Source: Bacteroidota bacterium
Lineage (GTDB): Bacteria > Bacteroidota > Ignavibacteria > Palsa-1295
DNA: 14,831 nucleotides
Assembly: GCA_025363505.1 (NCBI GenBank)
Contig: JANYDV010000280.1
Location: 1 to 14,831 of the forward strand
Direction of reading: 5' to 3'
Shown one piece after another: positions 6,635-14,423 of the stretch; within the stretch, counting starts at the first letter, position 1; every line of letters begins with the position of its first letter. Under the pieces are notes generated by a model. That model was given only the letters and a program-made list of their open reading frames with translations. It made no database searches and was not told the origin of the DNA. A program made the translations under genes and the position numbers.

Positions 6635-6639
6635 AAGGA
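6635..6639 (+). promoter_or_regulatory. Shine-Dalgarno of coxA
   Basis: AAGGA lies 7 bases before the ATG at 6647 and fixes that start. Most other genes in the window lack such a clear site; the ferritin-like gene is the other exception. Confidence 0.65.
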
Positions 6640-6646
6640 TCAAATA

Positions 6647-8488
6647 ATGTCAACGATTGTATTACCAAAAGAGATAAAGGGCGCATCGCACGATGCCCAC
6701 GGACATCATGAGTTGAGCTTCTGGAGAAAATATCTTTTCTCGCTCGATCATAAAGTCATTGCTATTCAATTTCTATTTTTGAGTTCGTTCTTTTTGTTGG
6801 TGGGTGGTTTGCTGGCGTTAGTAGTTCGCTTGCAACTTGGCTGGCCCGACCATACGGGTTGGTTTTATAAATCAATGGCAAGTGTTTTTAGTATGATCTT
6901 CAGTCAGAAGATGATCACCGGTGGTATTATCTTGCCGGAGTTCTATAACTCGGCATTTACGATGCATGCCACGTTTATGATCTTCTTTGCAGTCATGCCA
7001 TTCTTGATGGGCACATTTGCAAATTTCCTGATACCGTTGCAAATCGGTGCAGGAGATATGGCATTCCCAAGATTAAATATGGCGTCGTTCTGGTTGGCTT
7101 TTATTGCCGGACTGGTAATGCTCAGTGGCTTCTTTGTTCCGGGTGGTGCCGCCGGTGGCGGTTGGACCAGTTACCCGACACTGTCTGCGATACCTGAACT
7201 ATCGGGAGTGACATGGGGGCAAAATCTATGGCTCTTTAGTTTATTACTCTCCGGTATTTCATCGTTGCTTGGTGCTATCAATTATATTACGACCGTAGTT
7301 AATATGCGCGCTCCCGGAATGTCTTGGATGCGTTTGCCATTGCCAATCTGGTCGATCTTTATTACGGCAGTTCTCTTATTGCTTGCCGTGCCGGTACTTG
7401 GCGCCGCACTGATCTTGTTAATGTTTGATCGCACCCTCGGTACCAGCTTTTTTATCCCACATGGTTTGCTGGTTGCAGGGTCGCCATTGACCGGGCATAC
7501 CGGAGGCGGACAAGTATTGCTGTGGCAGCATCTCTTCTGGTTCTTCGGACATCCGGAAGTGTATATTATGATCTTACCGGCAATGGGTCTGACCTCAGAA
7601 ATTCTTTCGGTGTTCTCGCGCAAACCAATCTTCGGATATAAGGCGATGGTACTGTCAATGTCTGGAATTGCTTTCCTTGGATTTATGGTGTGGGGTCATC
7701 ATATGTTCCAGTCAGGTATGAATCCATTGCTCGGCACGACATTTATGATTTCGACAATGTTGATAGCTGTACCATCGGCAATCAAGACCTTCAATTGGCT
7801 TGGTACACTTTGGGGTGGAAATCTCAAATTTACGACAGCCTTTTTCTTCGCAGTCGGGTTTGTAGCAATGTTTGCTATCGGCGGACTCTCTGGTATCTTT
7901 ATGGCTTCAACACCGGTGGATATTTTTATTCATGATACCTACTTCATTGTCGGACATATTCACTATGTGCTATTCGGCGGTTCGCTGTTCGCTATTTTTG
8001 GTGCGATCTATTATTGGTTTCCAAAAATGTTTGGTCGGATGATGAGCGAGCGTTGGGGCAAAGTGCATTTTTGGCTTGCGTTTCTTTCGTTCAATGGTGT
8101 GTTCTTTCCGATGCATATTTTGGGTATCAACGGTATGATGCGACGCATCTATGATTACACCGGGTATGCCCATTTATCTCACCTTCAGCCAATGAATGCA
8201 TTTATGTCGGTTTGTGCATTTATTCTTGGTTTGTCGGTGCTGATATTCCTTTTCAATATGATTTGGAGTATTTTTAAGGGTCCTATTGCACCGGTCAATC
8301 CGTGGCATGCAACGACGCTTGAATGGACTATTGCTAACCCGATCCCTCACGGTAATTTTGCGGAGATGCCGCGTGTTTTCCGCGGACCGTATGAGTATAG
8401 CGCACCAAACACACCGGGCGACGCTGATTTCTATCCGCAGAATGTGCCGCCGCCGGGCTTCGGAAGCGCTGAGAGAACAGCACATTAA
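6647..8488 (+). CDS. coxA: Cytochrome c oxidase subunit I (heme-copper, A1-type)
   Basis: A 613-residue polytopic membrane protein with every catalytic residue present: H107 and H439 for low-spin heme, H437 for high-spin heme a3, H302, H351 and H352 for CuB, and Y306 in W-F-F-G-H302-P-E-V-Y306 for the His-Tyr cross-link. Proton pathways are complete: D137 (D-channel entry), E304, and S377-A-I-K380 for the K-channel, where Thr is replaced by Ser. E304 makes it A1-type, the proton-pumping mitochondrial-like class. Between D261 and H295 there is a loop (IPHGLLVAGSPLTGHTGGG) longer than in mitochondrial enzymes. The C-terminal 55 residues are hydrophilic. It is followed by a terminator; subunit III, heme synthases and assembly factors are not in the window. 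Confidence 0.96.
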   Translation: MSTIVLPKEIKGASHDAHGHHELSFWRKYLFSLDHKVIAIQFLFLSSFFLLVGGLLALVVRLQLGWPDHTGWFYKSMASVFSMIFSQKMITGGIILPEFYNSAFTMHATFMIFFAVMPFLMGTFANFLIPLQIGAGDMAFPRLNMASFWLAFIAGLVMLSGFFVPGGAAGGGWTSYPTLSAIPELSGVTWGQNLWLFSLLLSGISSLLGAINYITTVVNMRAPGMSWMRLPLPIWSIFITAVLLLLAVPVLGAALILLMFDRTLGTSFFIPHGLLVAGSPLTGHTGGGQVLLWQHLFWFFGHPEVYIMILPAMGLTSEILSVFSRKPIFGYKAMVLSMSGIAFLGFMVWGHHMFQSGMNPLLGTTFMISTMLIAVPSAIKTFNWLGTLWGGNLKFTTAFFFAVGFVAMFAIGGLSGIFMASTPVDIFIHDTYFIVGHIHYVLFGGSLFAIFGAIYYWFPKMFGRMMSERWGKVHFWLAFLSFNGVFFPMHILGINGMMRRIYDYTGYAHLSHLQPMNAFMSVCAFILGLSVLIFLFNMIWSIFKGPIAPVNPWHATTLEWTIANPIPHGNFAEMPRVFRGPYEYSAPNTPGDADFYPQNVPPPGFGSAERTAH

Positions 8489-8500
8489 TTTGTATGAATA

Positions 8501-8530
8501 AAAAGGCGACCGGTTGGTCGCCTTTTTTTG
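8501..8530 (+). terminator. Intrinsic terminator after coxA
   Basis: The stem GGCGACC (8505-8511) and GGTCGCC (8516-8522) has the loop GGTT and is followed by a run of seven T (8523-8529); four A at 8501-8504 could extend the pairing. It begins 13 bp after the coxA stop. The next gene starts only 17 bp after the T-run, so its expression needs read-through or a promoter within the hairpin. Confidence 0.85.
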
Positions 8531-8546
8531 TTATGATAGTGATACG

Positions 8547-8801
8547 ATGAAAACTGTAACACCATACTTTATTCGTAAAGGGATTTTTTTTATTCCGACA
8601 TCGACAATCGGATGGATCGTCTTTTTTGCTTGCGTCGTATATGGTGTCTATGCTTTTGTAGACATCGATAGCACCTCACATTCGGTGAGTGATACATTAA
8701 TCAATTGGGTCTTCACTATGGCAATGCTCACGATCGGCTACACGATCTTTGCCTATCTGATGAATGAGAAGGATAAAGGGCAAGAGAAATCCACTCGGTG
8801 A
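8547..8801 (+). CDS. Small two-helix membrane protein next to the oxidase genes
   Basis: The ATG at 8547 gives 84 residues; the frame is open further back but only into the terminator. It has an N-terminal amphipathic stretch (MKTVTPYFIRKGIFFIPT), a first membrane helix at about 21-38, a polar loop D39-I-D-S-T-S-H-S-V-S-D49, a second helix at about 51-71, and a charged C-terminus. It resembles uncharacterised short membrane proteins seen in Bacteroidota-related genomes; I know no function. Small proteins of this size next to oxidase genes can be extra subunits (subunit IV type) or assembly factors, which is an inference from position only. Downstream it converges with the ferritin-like gene across 55 bp without a clear terminator. 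Confidence 0.7.
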   Translation: MKTVTPYFIRKGIFFIPTSTIGWIVFFACVVYGVYAFVDIDSTSHSVSDTLINWVFTMAMLTIGYTIFAYLMNEKDKGQEKSTR

Positions 8802-8856
8802 TAATCATCACATGAGGTTACACAGCCAGAAGTTTTTTATTGAAAGCGACAGGCTG

Positions 8857-10251
8857 TTACTCCCCAATAATCTTCGCTAATTCTTTGTGCGAGATGGTCA
8901 TTGCTACTTCGTGATCAATGATGCCGAGTTCGAGTAGCCGGTTGATGGCTATTTGTTTTGTACGGAGTTCTATCTCGGTAATGGAGTCGGTCTTGAAGAG
9001 ATGTTTTATCCAGCGAGTGCCTTTTTGAATATGCGTCCGCTCATCAGCATTGACATAATCAAACAGTAAGCCTGTTATATCTTTTTTCTTATAGCCCTCG
9101 CGTGATTGTTTCGCCACTTCTTGTACAATGTTTGCTTCGCCGAAAAGGCAGATTTCGGCAAATGAATATTCGGGTGGCATTTTGGTACGGACTTTAATAC
9201 CCATTAATCTATTGGCAAGATCATAAGGGTCGAAGCCTTTCATTTCAAGGGCTTTGAAGCCGAGTTCGGTATGGCGAGTTTCATCGTAGATTATTCGTGC
9301 CAGATCGTAATCAAACTCGAATGGCACATCCCGAATCTCATAGAGAATATTACAAAATGTTTCGATTGCATCAAGCTCGTCGCGCTGTGAGCGGATGAGA
9401 TCAAGTTGTGTCTCTTCATAATCACTTTCATACTCAATACTTCCTTCATCTGCTTTCTTGTAGTCATAGGTATGTTCGAAGGTCTTGAAGCGCTGATCGC
9501 GGGTTGCAACAAATGATCGTTTGAATACTTCCTTTGCGCCACTACGGAGATCATTTGGAGCGACAGTTTTTTTCTGTGTGCCCGTTACTCCGCCGATCGA
9601 ACTAAGTACTTGCTCAATATGTAATTGGGAAAAAACAATATTTGATCCATCATAGCCACCGTCAATATATGCTTGCAGGGCTTCTTTTCCCCAAAGATAC
9701 ATCTCCGTATAATCAGCGATAATATATTTGAGTAAGCGAACTGTGGGTGCATCGGCAACCTGATCAGTGCTCATCATATGTTCGTGATAGGCAGTAATAA
9801 GCTGCGGCACAAGGACACCATAGACACCCGCAAGAAAATGAGCCGGTGACTCGGCGTAGATCAATTCCGAAAAGAATAGCTCGATCTCTTCATTGCGATA
9901 TTGATCGACGATTTCGGGACTGATACGAAGCTCGCCCAAGCGTTTTTGAAACGCCATTGCTGCTTCTGAATGATAATAAAGATGTCTGCCATACTCGACC
10001 TTCACTTCAAACTCGGGTGTACCCATCGACCACCCGGCATGGGCGCGGAGGAGCAGTCTTTCAAAGTAAAAATACCGTTGCAATAATTTGGCATTTAGCT
10101 CGACGCTATAGGACCCACCCAAGACTCGAGGGTCTTTGGGGAATCGGTATTGATCGAGAGTCATACCGCTGCCAAGCAGATCTTTCGAGCCTGACCACAT
10201 TGTATCCTGTTGTTCGGGGTTCATTTGGTCGTTCACTTCTTCGTTGTTCAT
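8857..10251 (-). CDS. Ferritin-like diiron protein (possibly a double-domain oxygenase)
   Basis: The ATG at 10251 (464 residues) is chosen because AAGGAT lies 6 bases before it; ATGs at 10266 and 10317-10320 lack this. The C-terminal half holds a full diiron ligand set in the right order: E297, D323-E324-T-R-H327, E372 and E404-R-T-H407, the E, ExxH, E, ExxH pattern of ferritin-like four-helix-bundle enzymes such as ribonucleotide reductase R2, DUF455 and AurF-type oxygenases. The N-terminal half (about 50-200) is also helical with E64, E86-Y-G-R-H90 and several acidic residues, so it may be a second, degenerate bundle. The protein is cytosolic, without signal or membrane helices. Family by name is unsure (DUF455-like is my best guess); the substrate is unknown. 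It diverges from a symporter gene across an 86-bp region containing a hairpin. Confidence 0.65.
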   Translation of the reverse strand: MNNEEVNDQMNPEQQDTMWSGSKDLLGSGMTLDQYRFPKDPRVLGGSYSVELNAKLLQRYFYFERLLLRAHAGWSMGTPEFEVKVEYGRHLYYHSEAAMAFQKRLGELRISPEIVDQYRNEEIELFFSELIYAESPAHFLAGVYGVLVPQLITAYHEHMMSTDQVADAPTVRLLKYIIADYTEMYLWGKEALQAYIDGGYDGSNIVFSQLHIEQVLSSIGGVTGTQKKTVAPNDLRSGAKEVFKRSFVATRDQRFKTFEHTYDYKKADEGSIEYESDYEETQLDLIRSQRDELDAIETFCNILYEIRDVPFEFDYDLARIIYDETRHTELGFKALEMKGFDPYDLANRLMGIKVRTKMPPEYSFAEICLFGEANIVQEVAKQSREGYKKKDITGLLFDYVNADERTHIQKGTRWIKHLFKTDSITEIELRTKQIAINRLLELGIIDHEVAMTISHKELAKIIGE

Positions 10252-10257
10252 ATCAAT

Positions 10258-10263
10258 ATCCTT
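10258..10263 (-). promoter_or_regulatory. Shine-Dalgarno that decides the diiron protein start
   Basis: On the minus strand AAGGAT precedes the ATG at 10251 by 6 bases. The same AAGGAT occurs before coxA, which supports it as a true ribosome-binding site here and speaks against the more upstream ATGs. Confidence 0.55.
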
Positions 10264-10277
10264 CATACACAGAAACT

Positions 10278-10295
10278 TTCTCCGTCGCCGGAGAA
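10278..10295. promoter_or_regulatory. Perfect hairpin between the diiron gene and the symporter gene
   Basis: TTCTCCG (10278-10284) and CGGAGAA (10289-10295) form a perfect 7-bp stem. On the minus-strand transcript the loop reads GCGA, a GNRA tetraloop, so it would be a stable leader hairpin about 27 bases upstream of the diiron gene's ATG. On the plus strand it lies 43 bp before the symporter start. It may be a leader structure or an operator of the divergent pair. No T-run follows on either strand, so it is not a terminator. Confidence 0.45.
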
Positions 10296-10337
10296 TTCCA
10301 CCATACGGAATATTCATCAATACTCTACAATCATTTC

Positions 10338-12443
10338 TTGAAGGTTTTTGGATTACATATCATCGACTGGGGTATCATCATCATCTACGTTGCGGCTTTG
10401 GTGATGATAGGACGTTATGCTCGACGGAAGATAAAGAATACCTCCGATTTTTTTCAGGGCGGGCGGAGCTTTGGCAAAGTATTGACGGGATTTCTAAATT
10501 TCGGGAATATGGTGAGCGCAGATCAGGCTGCCGGAGTGACTCGCGAGATATATCGGCAAGGTCTGTCCGGTGTCTGGTTTCAGAATCTAGTATTGTTTAT
10601 TACTCCTTTTTATTGGTTTAGCTCAGTGTTGCAACGGCGGGCTCGATATGTCGCTCCGGGGGATATTTACGAGCATCGGTTTGAGTCAAAATTTCTATCA
10701 GGGCTTTTTGCCGTGTATTTATTACTCTCGGCGATCTATGGTTCGTCAATTGGTTATCTCATTACCGGAAAAACAATGCAGGCGGTGATGATAAAGCCGG
10801 CGACCGAATGTACCACGGAAGAACTGCACTCGGTGGCGATGTATAGCGAGATGAAACAGCTCGAATCACGCGAAAGCGGGGGAAAGCTTGATAATATTTC
10901 CGTTGATCGACTTCGATATTTGCACGAACTCTCGAAACGAGGGGATATTGTTTCGAGTATTTCCTATCTTGATCTAACGACGTTTTATCTTATCTATGGT
11001 TGTATCACCGCGGCATATATCATTATGGGTGGTTTGTTTGCCGCCGCATTTACTGATGTCCTGCAAGGGTTTATGATTTTCTTCTTATCGACGGCGCTGA
11101 TTCCTGTTGGCTTGCATGCGCTCGGTGGCTTTCAAGGTTTGCATCAGCGCGTACCCGATGCGATGTTCGATCTCTTTGGGTCGAGTGTGGCAAGTAACTA
11201 CACTTGGTATTTTGTCTTAACGATGGTCATTGTGAATTTAGTTGGTCTTGCTCCAAGAAATTTTACGGTCGGAGGATCGGCGAAAGATGACTCGGCGGCA
11301 CGGATAGGGATGGTCGGCGGAGCGTTTGCAAAACGATTGCTTATCATCGGGTGGGCACTCACCGGAATGATTGCCATTGCACTTTATGGGGGTACACTTT
11401 CGGATGCGACTTATATTTGGGGGACAATGACCAACGATCTCCTTGGTACCGGTTTTGTTGGATTGATGATTGCCAGTGTCCTGGCGGCAAATATGGCATC
11501 GAAAGCTGGATCGAGTTTGGAGTGGTCGGCGGCATTTACCAAAAATATTTTACTTCCGATAAAACCTCACACCACTGAGCGGACACAATTACTCGTTGGG
11601 CGTATTGTTATTTTTTGTGTGCTCATTGGCGGTATTGGTTTTGCCTATATTGCTGATGATATATTTGTTGTGTTTAAATATGTTCTTTCTATCGGCACAG
11701 TGATCGGTCCGTCGTTGTGGCTTGTGTATTTTTGGCGAAGACTTACGACGAAAGCGGTAATCGTCCAGATGTGTTTGTCGCTACTGGTGACGGTAGTGCT
11801 TCCGAATGTTGTGCCGATATTTCCGGCGGCTCGCACCAGTGTGGCAATGCTTGCTGAGACACATGAACGAAGTGAGATCGTAACCATTCGTGCAAAGCAA
11901 AAAGATGTGGCTGATGGCAATGCAATCCGTATCGGGCAGGAAATTCAAAAACATATTATCGCGCCTGCAGTGCCGATCTATTTTGAAAAGATCGAGCGGA
12001 TTGTGCCGACCGATAGCTCTTCGTCAAAAATTGGCGTAGGGACGTTTAAGGCAGAACTGTGGTTGCTCACATTAATAGGGTTTAATTTTACAAATTATTC
12101 TAAAGCAGGGCTTGACACAGCGGCTTTTGCGTTTGATGTTATTATTCCATTCATCATTTTATTTTTCGTTAGTCTGTTGACGCGCCGTAACAGCGAACAC
12201 GTCCTTCGGGAGTTTTATGCTCGTGTCCATACACCGGCTATTGCCGATGGTGCTGCCGATGCGATTGAAGTTCGGAAACGAATTGATGACCCTGAACTCG
12301 TTGAACGCCAAAAATTATTTCCGCATACCAACTGGGAGTTTTGGAAGCCGACCCGAACCGACATTACAGGATTCATCCTTTGTTGGGTTGGCGTGGCAGT
12401 GATTATTTTATTGTATGTTTGGATAATGAATATCGGCTCTTAA
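10338..12443 (+). CDS. Sodium:solute symporter family (SSS) transporter with two large insertions
   Basis: The frame is open from 9957, but the first 127 residues are antisense to the diiron gene and not membrane-like. The TTG at 10338 gives 701 residues starting MKVFGLHIIDWGIIIIYVAALVM, exactly where the first membrane helix of the family should begin; no ATG fits, and no Shine-Dalgarno is seen. The family signature stretch (residues 20-75) with GGRSFGK, a G-N-M-V-S-A-D start of helix 2 and the following helices are present, and membrane helices run to the end (VGVAVIILLYVWIM). Two soluble insertions interrupt the bundle, at about 150-208 and about 497-568, both charged and probably extracytoplasmic. 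The substrate is not predictable, but the downstream glycosidase suggests a sugar or glycoside. The glycosidase gene follows 15 bp after the stop. Confidence 0.85.
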   Translation: MKVFGLHIIDWGIIIIYVAALVMIGRYARRKIKNTSDFFQGGRSFGKVLTGFLNFGNMVSADQAAGVTREIYRQGLSGVWFQNLVLFITPFYWFSSVLQRRARYVAPGDIYEHRFESKFLSGLFAVYLLLSAIYGSSIGYLITGKTMQAVMIKPATECTTEELHSVAMYSEMKQLESRESGGKLDNISVDRLRYLHELSKRGDIVSSISYLDLTTFYLIYGCITAAYIIMGGLFAAAFTDVLQGFMIFFLSTALIPVGLHALGGFQGLHQRVPDAMFDLFGSSVASNYTWYFVLTMVIVNLVGLAPRNFTVGGSAKDDSAARIGMVGGAFAKRLLIIGWALTGMIAIALYGGTLSDATYIWGTMTNDLLGTGFVGLMIASVLAANMASKAGSSLEWSAAFTKNILLPIKPHTTERTQLLVGRIVIFCVLIGGIGFAYIADDIFVVFKYVLSIGTVIGPSLWLVYFWRRLTTKAVIVQMCLSLLVTVVLPNVVPIFPAARTSVAMLAETHERSEIVTIRAKQKDVADGNAIRIGQEIQKHIIAPAVPIYFEKIERIVPTDSSSSKIGVGTFKAELWLLTLIGFNFTNYSKAGLDTAAFAFDVIIPFIILFFVSLLTRRNSEHVLREFYARVHTPAIADGAADAIEVRKRIDDPELVERQKLFPHTNWEFWKPTRTDITGFILCWVGVAVIILLYVWIMNIGS

Positions 12444-12458
12444 TATCATTTTGCATTT

Positions 12459-14423
12459 GTGAATATACAATCATTACATCCTGATAGCGCAACGACTCTT
12501 GTTGATACCGAATATTTTTTTCTCGGTAATGGTAACATTGCGGTGGCTATCCAGTGGAGCCGTAATGCTGATGCAACACCATTAGGTCTGATGCTCTGGC
12601 GCCCTGACCAGTTCACACGTAAGTGGGGGACGGCGTTGTTCCATCCCGAATATGGTCTTGAACGGACGATGCTTACAGTAATTATTGACGGCATACGTTA
12701 CAGTCCCAGACACCACGAACTATCAGTTGAGTGGAGCGAGTACGAAGGTGTGCCGGTGGTATTTGCTTCATGGAAAGCAGGAGAATTTGTTGTTGTTGAA
12801 AGTTTTAATGTTTCCCCAGATGGACACTCTGTAACAAGATGGATCTGCGTTCGTGGTGCAGCGGATCGTGATGTGCAGATCGAAGCTGCACTCTATGCAA
12901 ATCCAACTTTTTTTTCAACGTTTGGATCAAAAGAATCTGTGTTGTATGCGGCAGGGTATGGAGTACTTTATCTCAGCACCAAACAATCGGGCAGTATATC
13001 AGAGCGATTCCTCGTTGTCACTCCCGAACACTTTAATGATTGTGATTTGGAAGCGCATTTTGTGTATGTAGCAGGGACTTCAACAGAACGTGTAGATCTC
13101 AATACACAATTTGATCGTGAACGCGCATACTGGGAAAATACTTCAAGCATCGCAGCAACCGGCGACATTCATCAAGAAATTTCGCAATTATTTTTTGCGA
13201 TGAAGAACGGACTCCGAGCAGCCGTCGGCACCAACGGGAGGTTCGATGCAAGTATTTGGCAATATGGAATGGAATGGGGGCGCGATGCGGCGCGTGTCGC
13301 AGAAGGATTGGTCTATACTGGGCAATTTGAAATCGCGAGATCTGTTTTAAATAATATTCTTACTAAGCTCTCCAATGATGATGGGATGGTCGCCGAAGCA
13401 AGCCGTTTTCGAGGTGGTGCAAACTCCGAGCTCGACTCCAACGGGCTGGTGCTTACTGCATTGAAAACTTATGTTGATTGGACAGGTGATGTTGATTTTA
13501 TTAAAGAGCACTGGCAACGCATCAGCGCGATTGCAGATTATTTATTGCGACCGGAGTTTCTGGATGAAATCTCCCTGCTGAGGGCATCGCGTGATATTTG
13601 GGAGCGCTCATCTGCAACAGGAATCAAGCTTGGTTACGACGTTGCACATCAAACATTCGCAATCACAGGGCTTGATGCCGCAGTCACACTTTCTGCATAT
13701 ATTGGCGAAGCAGAGAAGTATCTTCTCTGGAGCGAGACCGCGCAGAAAATAAAAAACTCATTTCTTTCCCATCCTTCGCATTCATTTATTTCCAACGGGA
13801 GGATTATCAAAAGACGACTTCTTGATGGGAGTGTGCAATCTCATTTGCAACTTGAGCGAACAAAAGCAGGTGACGACTTCTTCTCACGATTTGTGCCGAC
13901 AGATATGCCGCTGGCGAAGAAAGGTGATCACAAATTAACGCCGGATGTTTCACAGCTTTTTCCCATCTTGTTTGGAGTAGTTGATCCTACATCGGTCGAA
14001 GCAAAAAATACTATTGCAGAAGTCGCGCAGTTGTGGTCGCAACAATGGGATGGTGGTGGTCTTGGGAGATATGATATTAGTGGAGAACCGGATTCGCCGG
14101 GTCCGTGGTCGCTTGCAACGCTCTTGTTTGCACAAGCAGCGGTAAAATGTGGGGAAGGTGAATGGGTAAAAAAATCAATGGAGTGGCTCGTGGCTCGCGG
14201 CGGTAGTGGCGGTTCTTGGCTAGAGTTTTATGGTGATCGTCCTACACCACCGTTGCCGCCGATTGGTATTCTTGTATGGTCTTGGGCAGAATTTTCGACG
14301 CTTGTTGTTCGCGATTTGCTTCGAGCAAGGGTGGAAAATAATTCACTCGTCATCGATCCTCTGCTTGAAGGACTGACGGTCAATATTCGATTTCGTGACA
14401 CCATGATCAGCCATATCTCATAA
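12459..14423 (+). CDS. Six-hairpin glycosidase (GH15/GH63/amylo-1,6-glucosidase-like)
   Basis: A GTG start at 12459 gives 654 residues; it has no signal peptide, so the enzyme is cytoplasmic. Residues 1-230 are beta-rich and resemble the N-terminal sandwich of such enzymes; residues 240-654 look like an (alpha/alpha)6 barrel. Recognisable pieces are Y268-G-M-E-W-G-R-D275, E324-L-D-S-N-G-L, W-D-G-G-G-L-G-R-Y-D and the C-terminal W609-A-E611-F. By analogy with GH15 and GH63, an acidic residue in the first half of the barrel and a late Glu, such as E611, would be acid and base; these are candidates only. Hydrolysis of alpha-glucosidic bonds in a glycogen, trehalose or imported oligosaccharide substrate is likely but not determined. 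It lies 15 bp after the symporter gene and overlaps the next gene by one base. Confidence 0.7.
   Translation: MNIQSLHPDSATTLVDTEYFFLGNGNIAVAIQWSRNADATPLGLMLWRPDQFTRKWGTALFHPEYGLERTMLTVIIDGIRYSPRHHELSVEWSEYEGVPVVFASWKAGEFVVVESFNVSPDGHSVTRWICVRGAADRDVQIEAALYANPTFFSTFGSKESVLYAAGYGVLYLSTKQSGSISERFLVVTPEHFNDCDLEAHFVYVAGTSTERVDLNTQFDRERAYWENTSSIAATGDIHQEISQLFFAMKNGLRAAVGTNGRFDASIWQYGMEWGRDAARVAEGLVYTGQFEIARSVLNNILTKLSNDDGMVAEASRFRGGANSELDSNGLVLTALKTYVDWTGDVDFIKEHWQRISAIADYLLRPEFLDEISLLRASRDIWERSSATGIKLGYDVAHQTFAITGLDAAVTLSAYIGEAEKYLLWSETAQKIKNSFLSHPSHSFISNGRIIKRRLLDGSVQSHLQLERTKAGDDFFSRFVPTDMPLAKKGDHKLTPDVSQLFPILFGVVDPTSVEAKNTIAEVAQLWSQQWDGGGLGRYDISGEPDSPGPWSLATLLFAQAAVKCGEGEWVKKSMEWLVARGGSGGSWLEFYGDRPTPPLPPIGILVWSWAEFSTLVVRDLLRARVENNSLVIDPLLEGLTVNIRFRDTMISHIS

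Noticed and set aside
8822..8857. ACAGCC/GGCTGT inverted repeat as a terminator for the convergent genes at 8801 and 8857
   Set aside because: The stem is only 6 bp with a 24-base loop and no T-run follows it on either strand.
9957..10337. Long N-terminal extension of the symporter frame
   Set aside because: It is antisense to the diiron gene, is not hydrophobic, and the membrane protein proper begins at about 10338.
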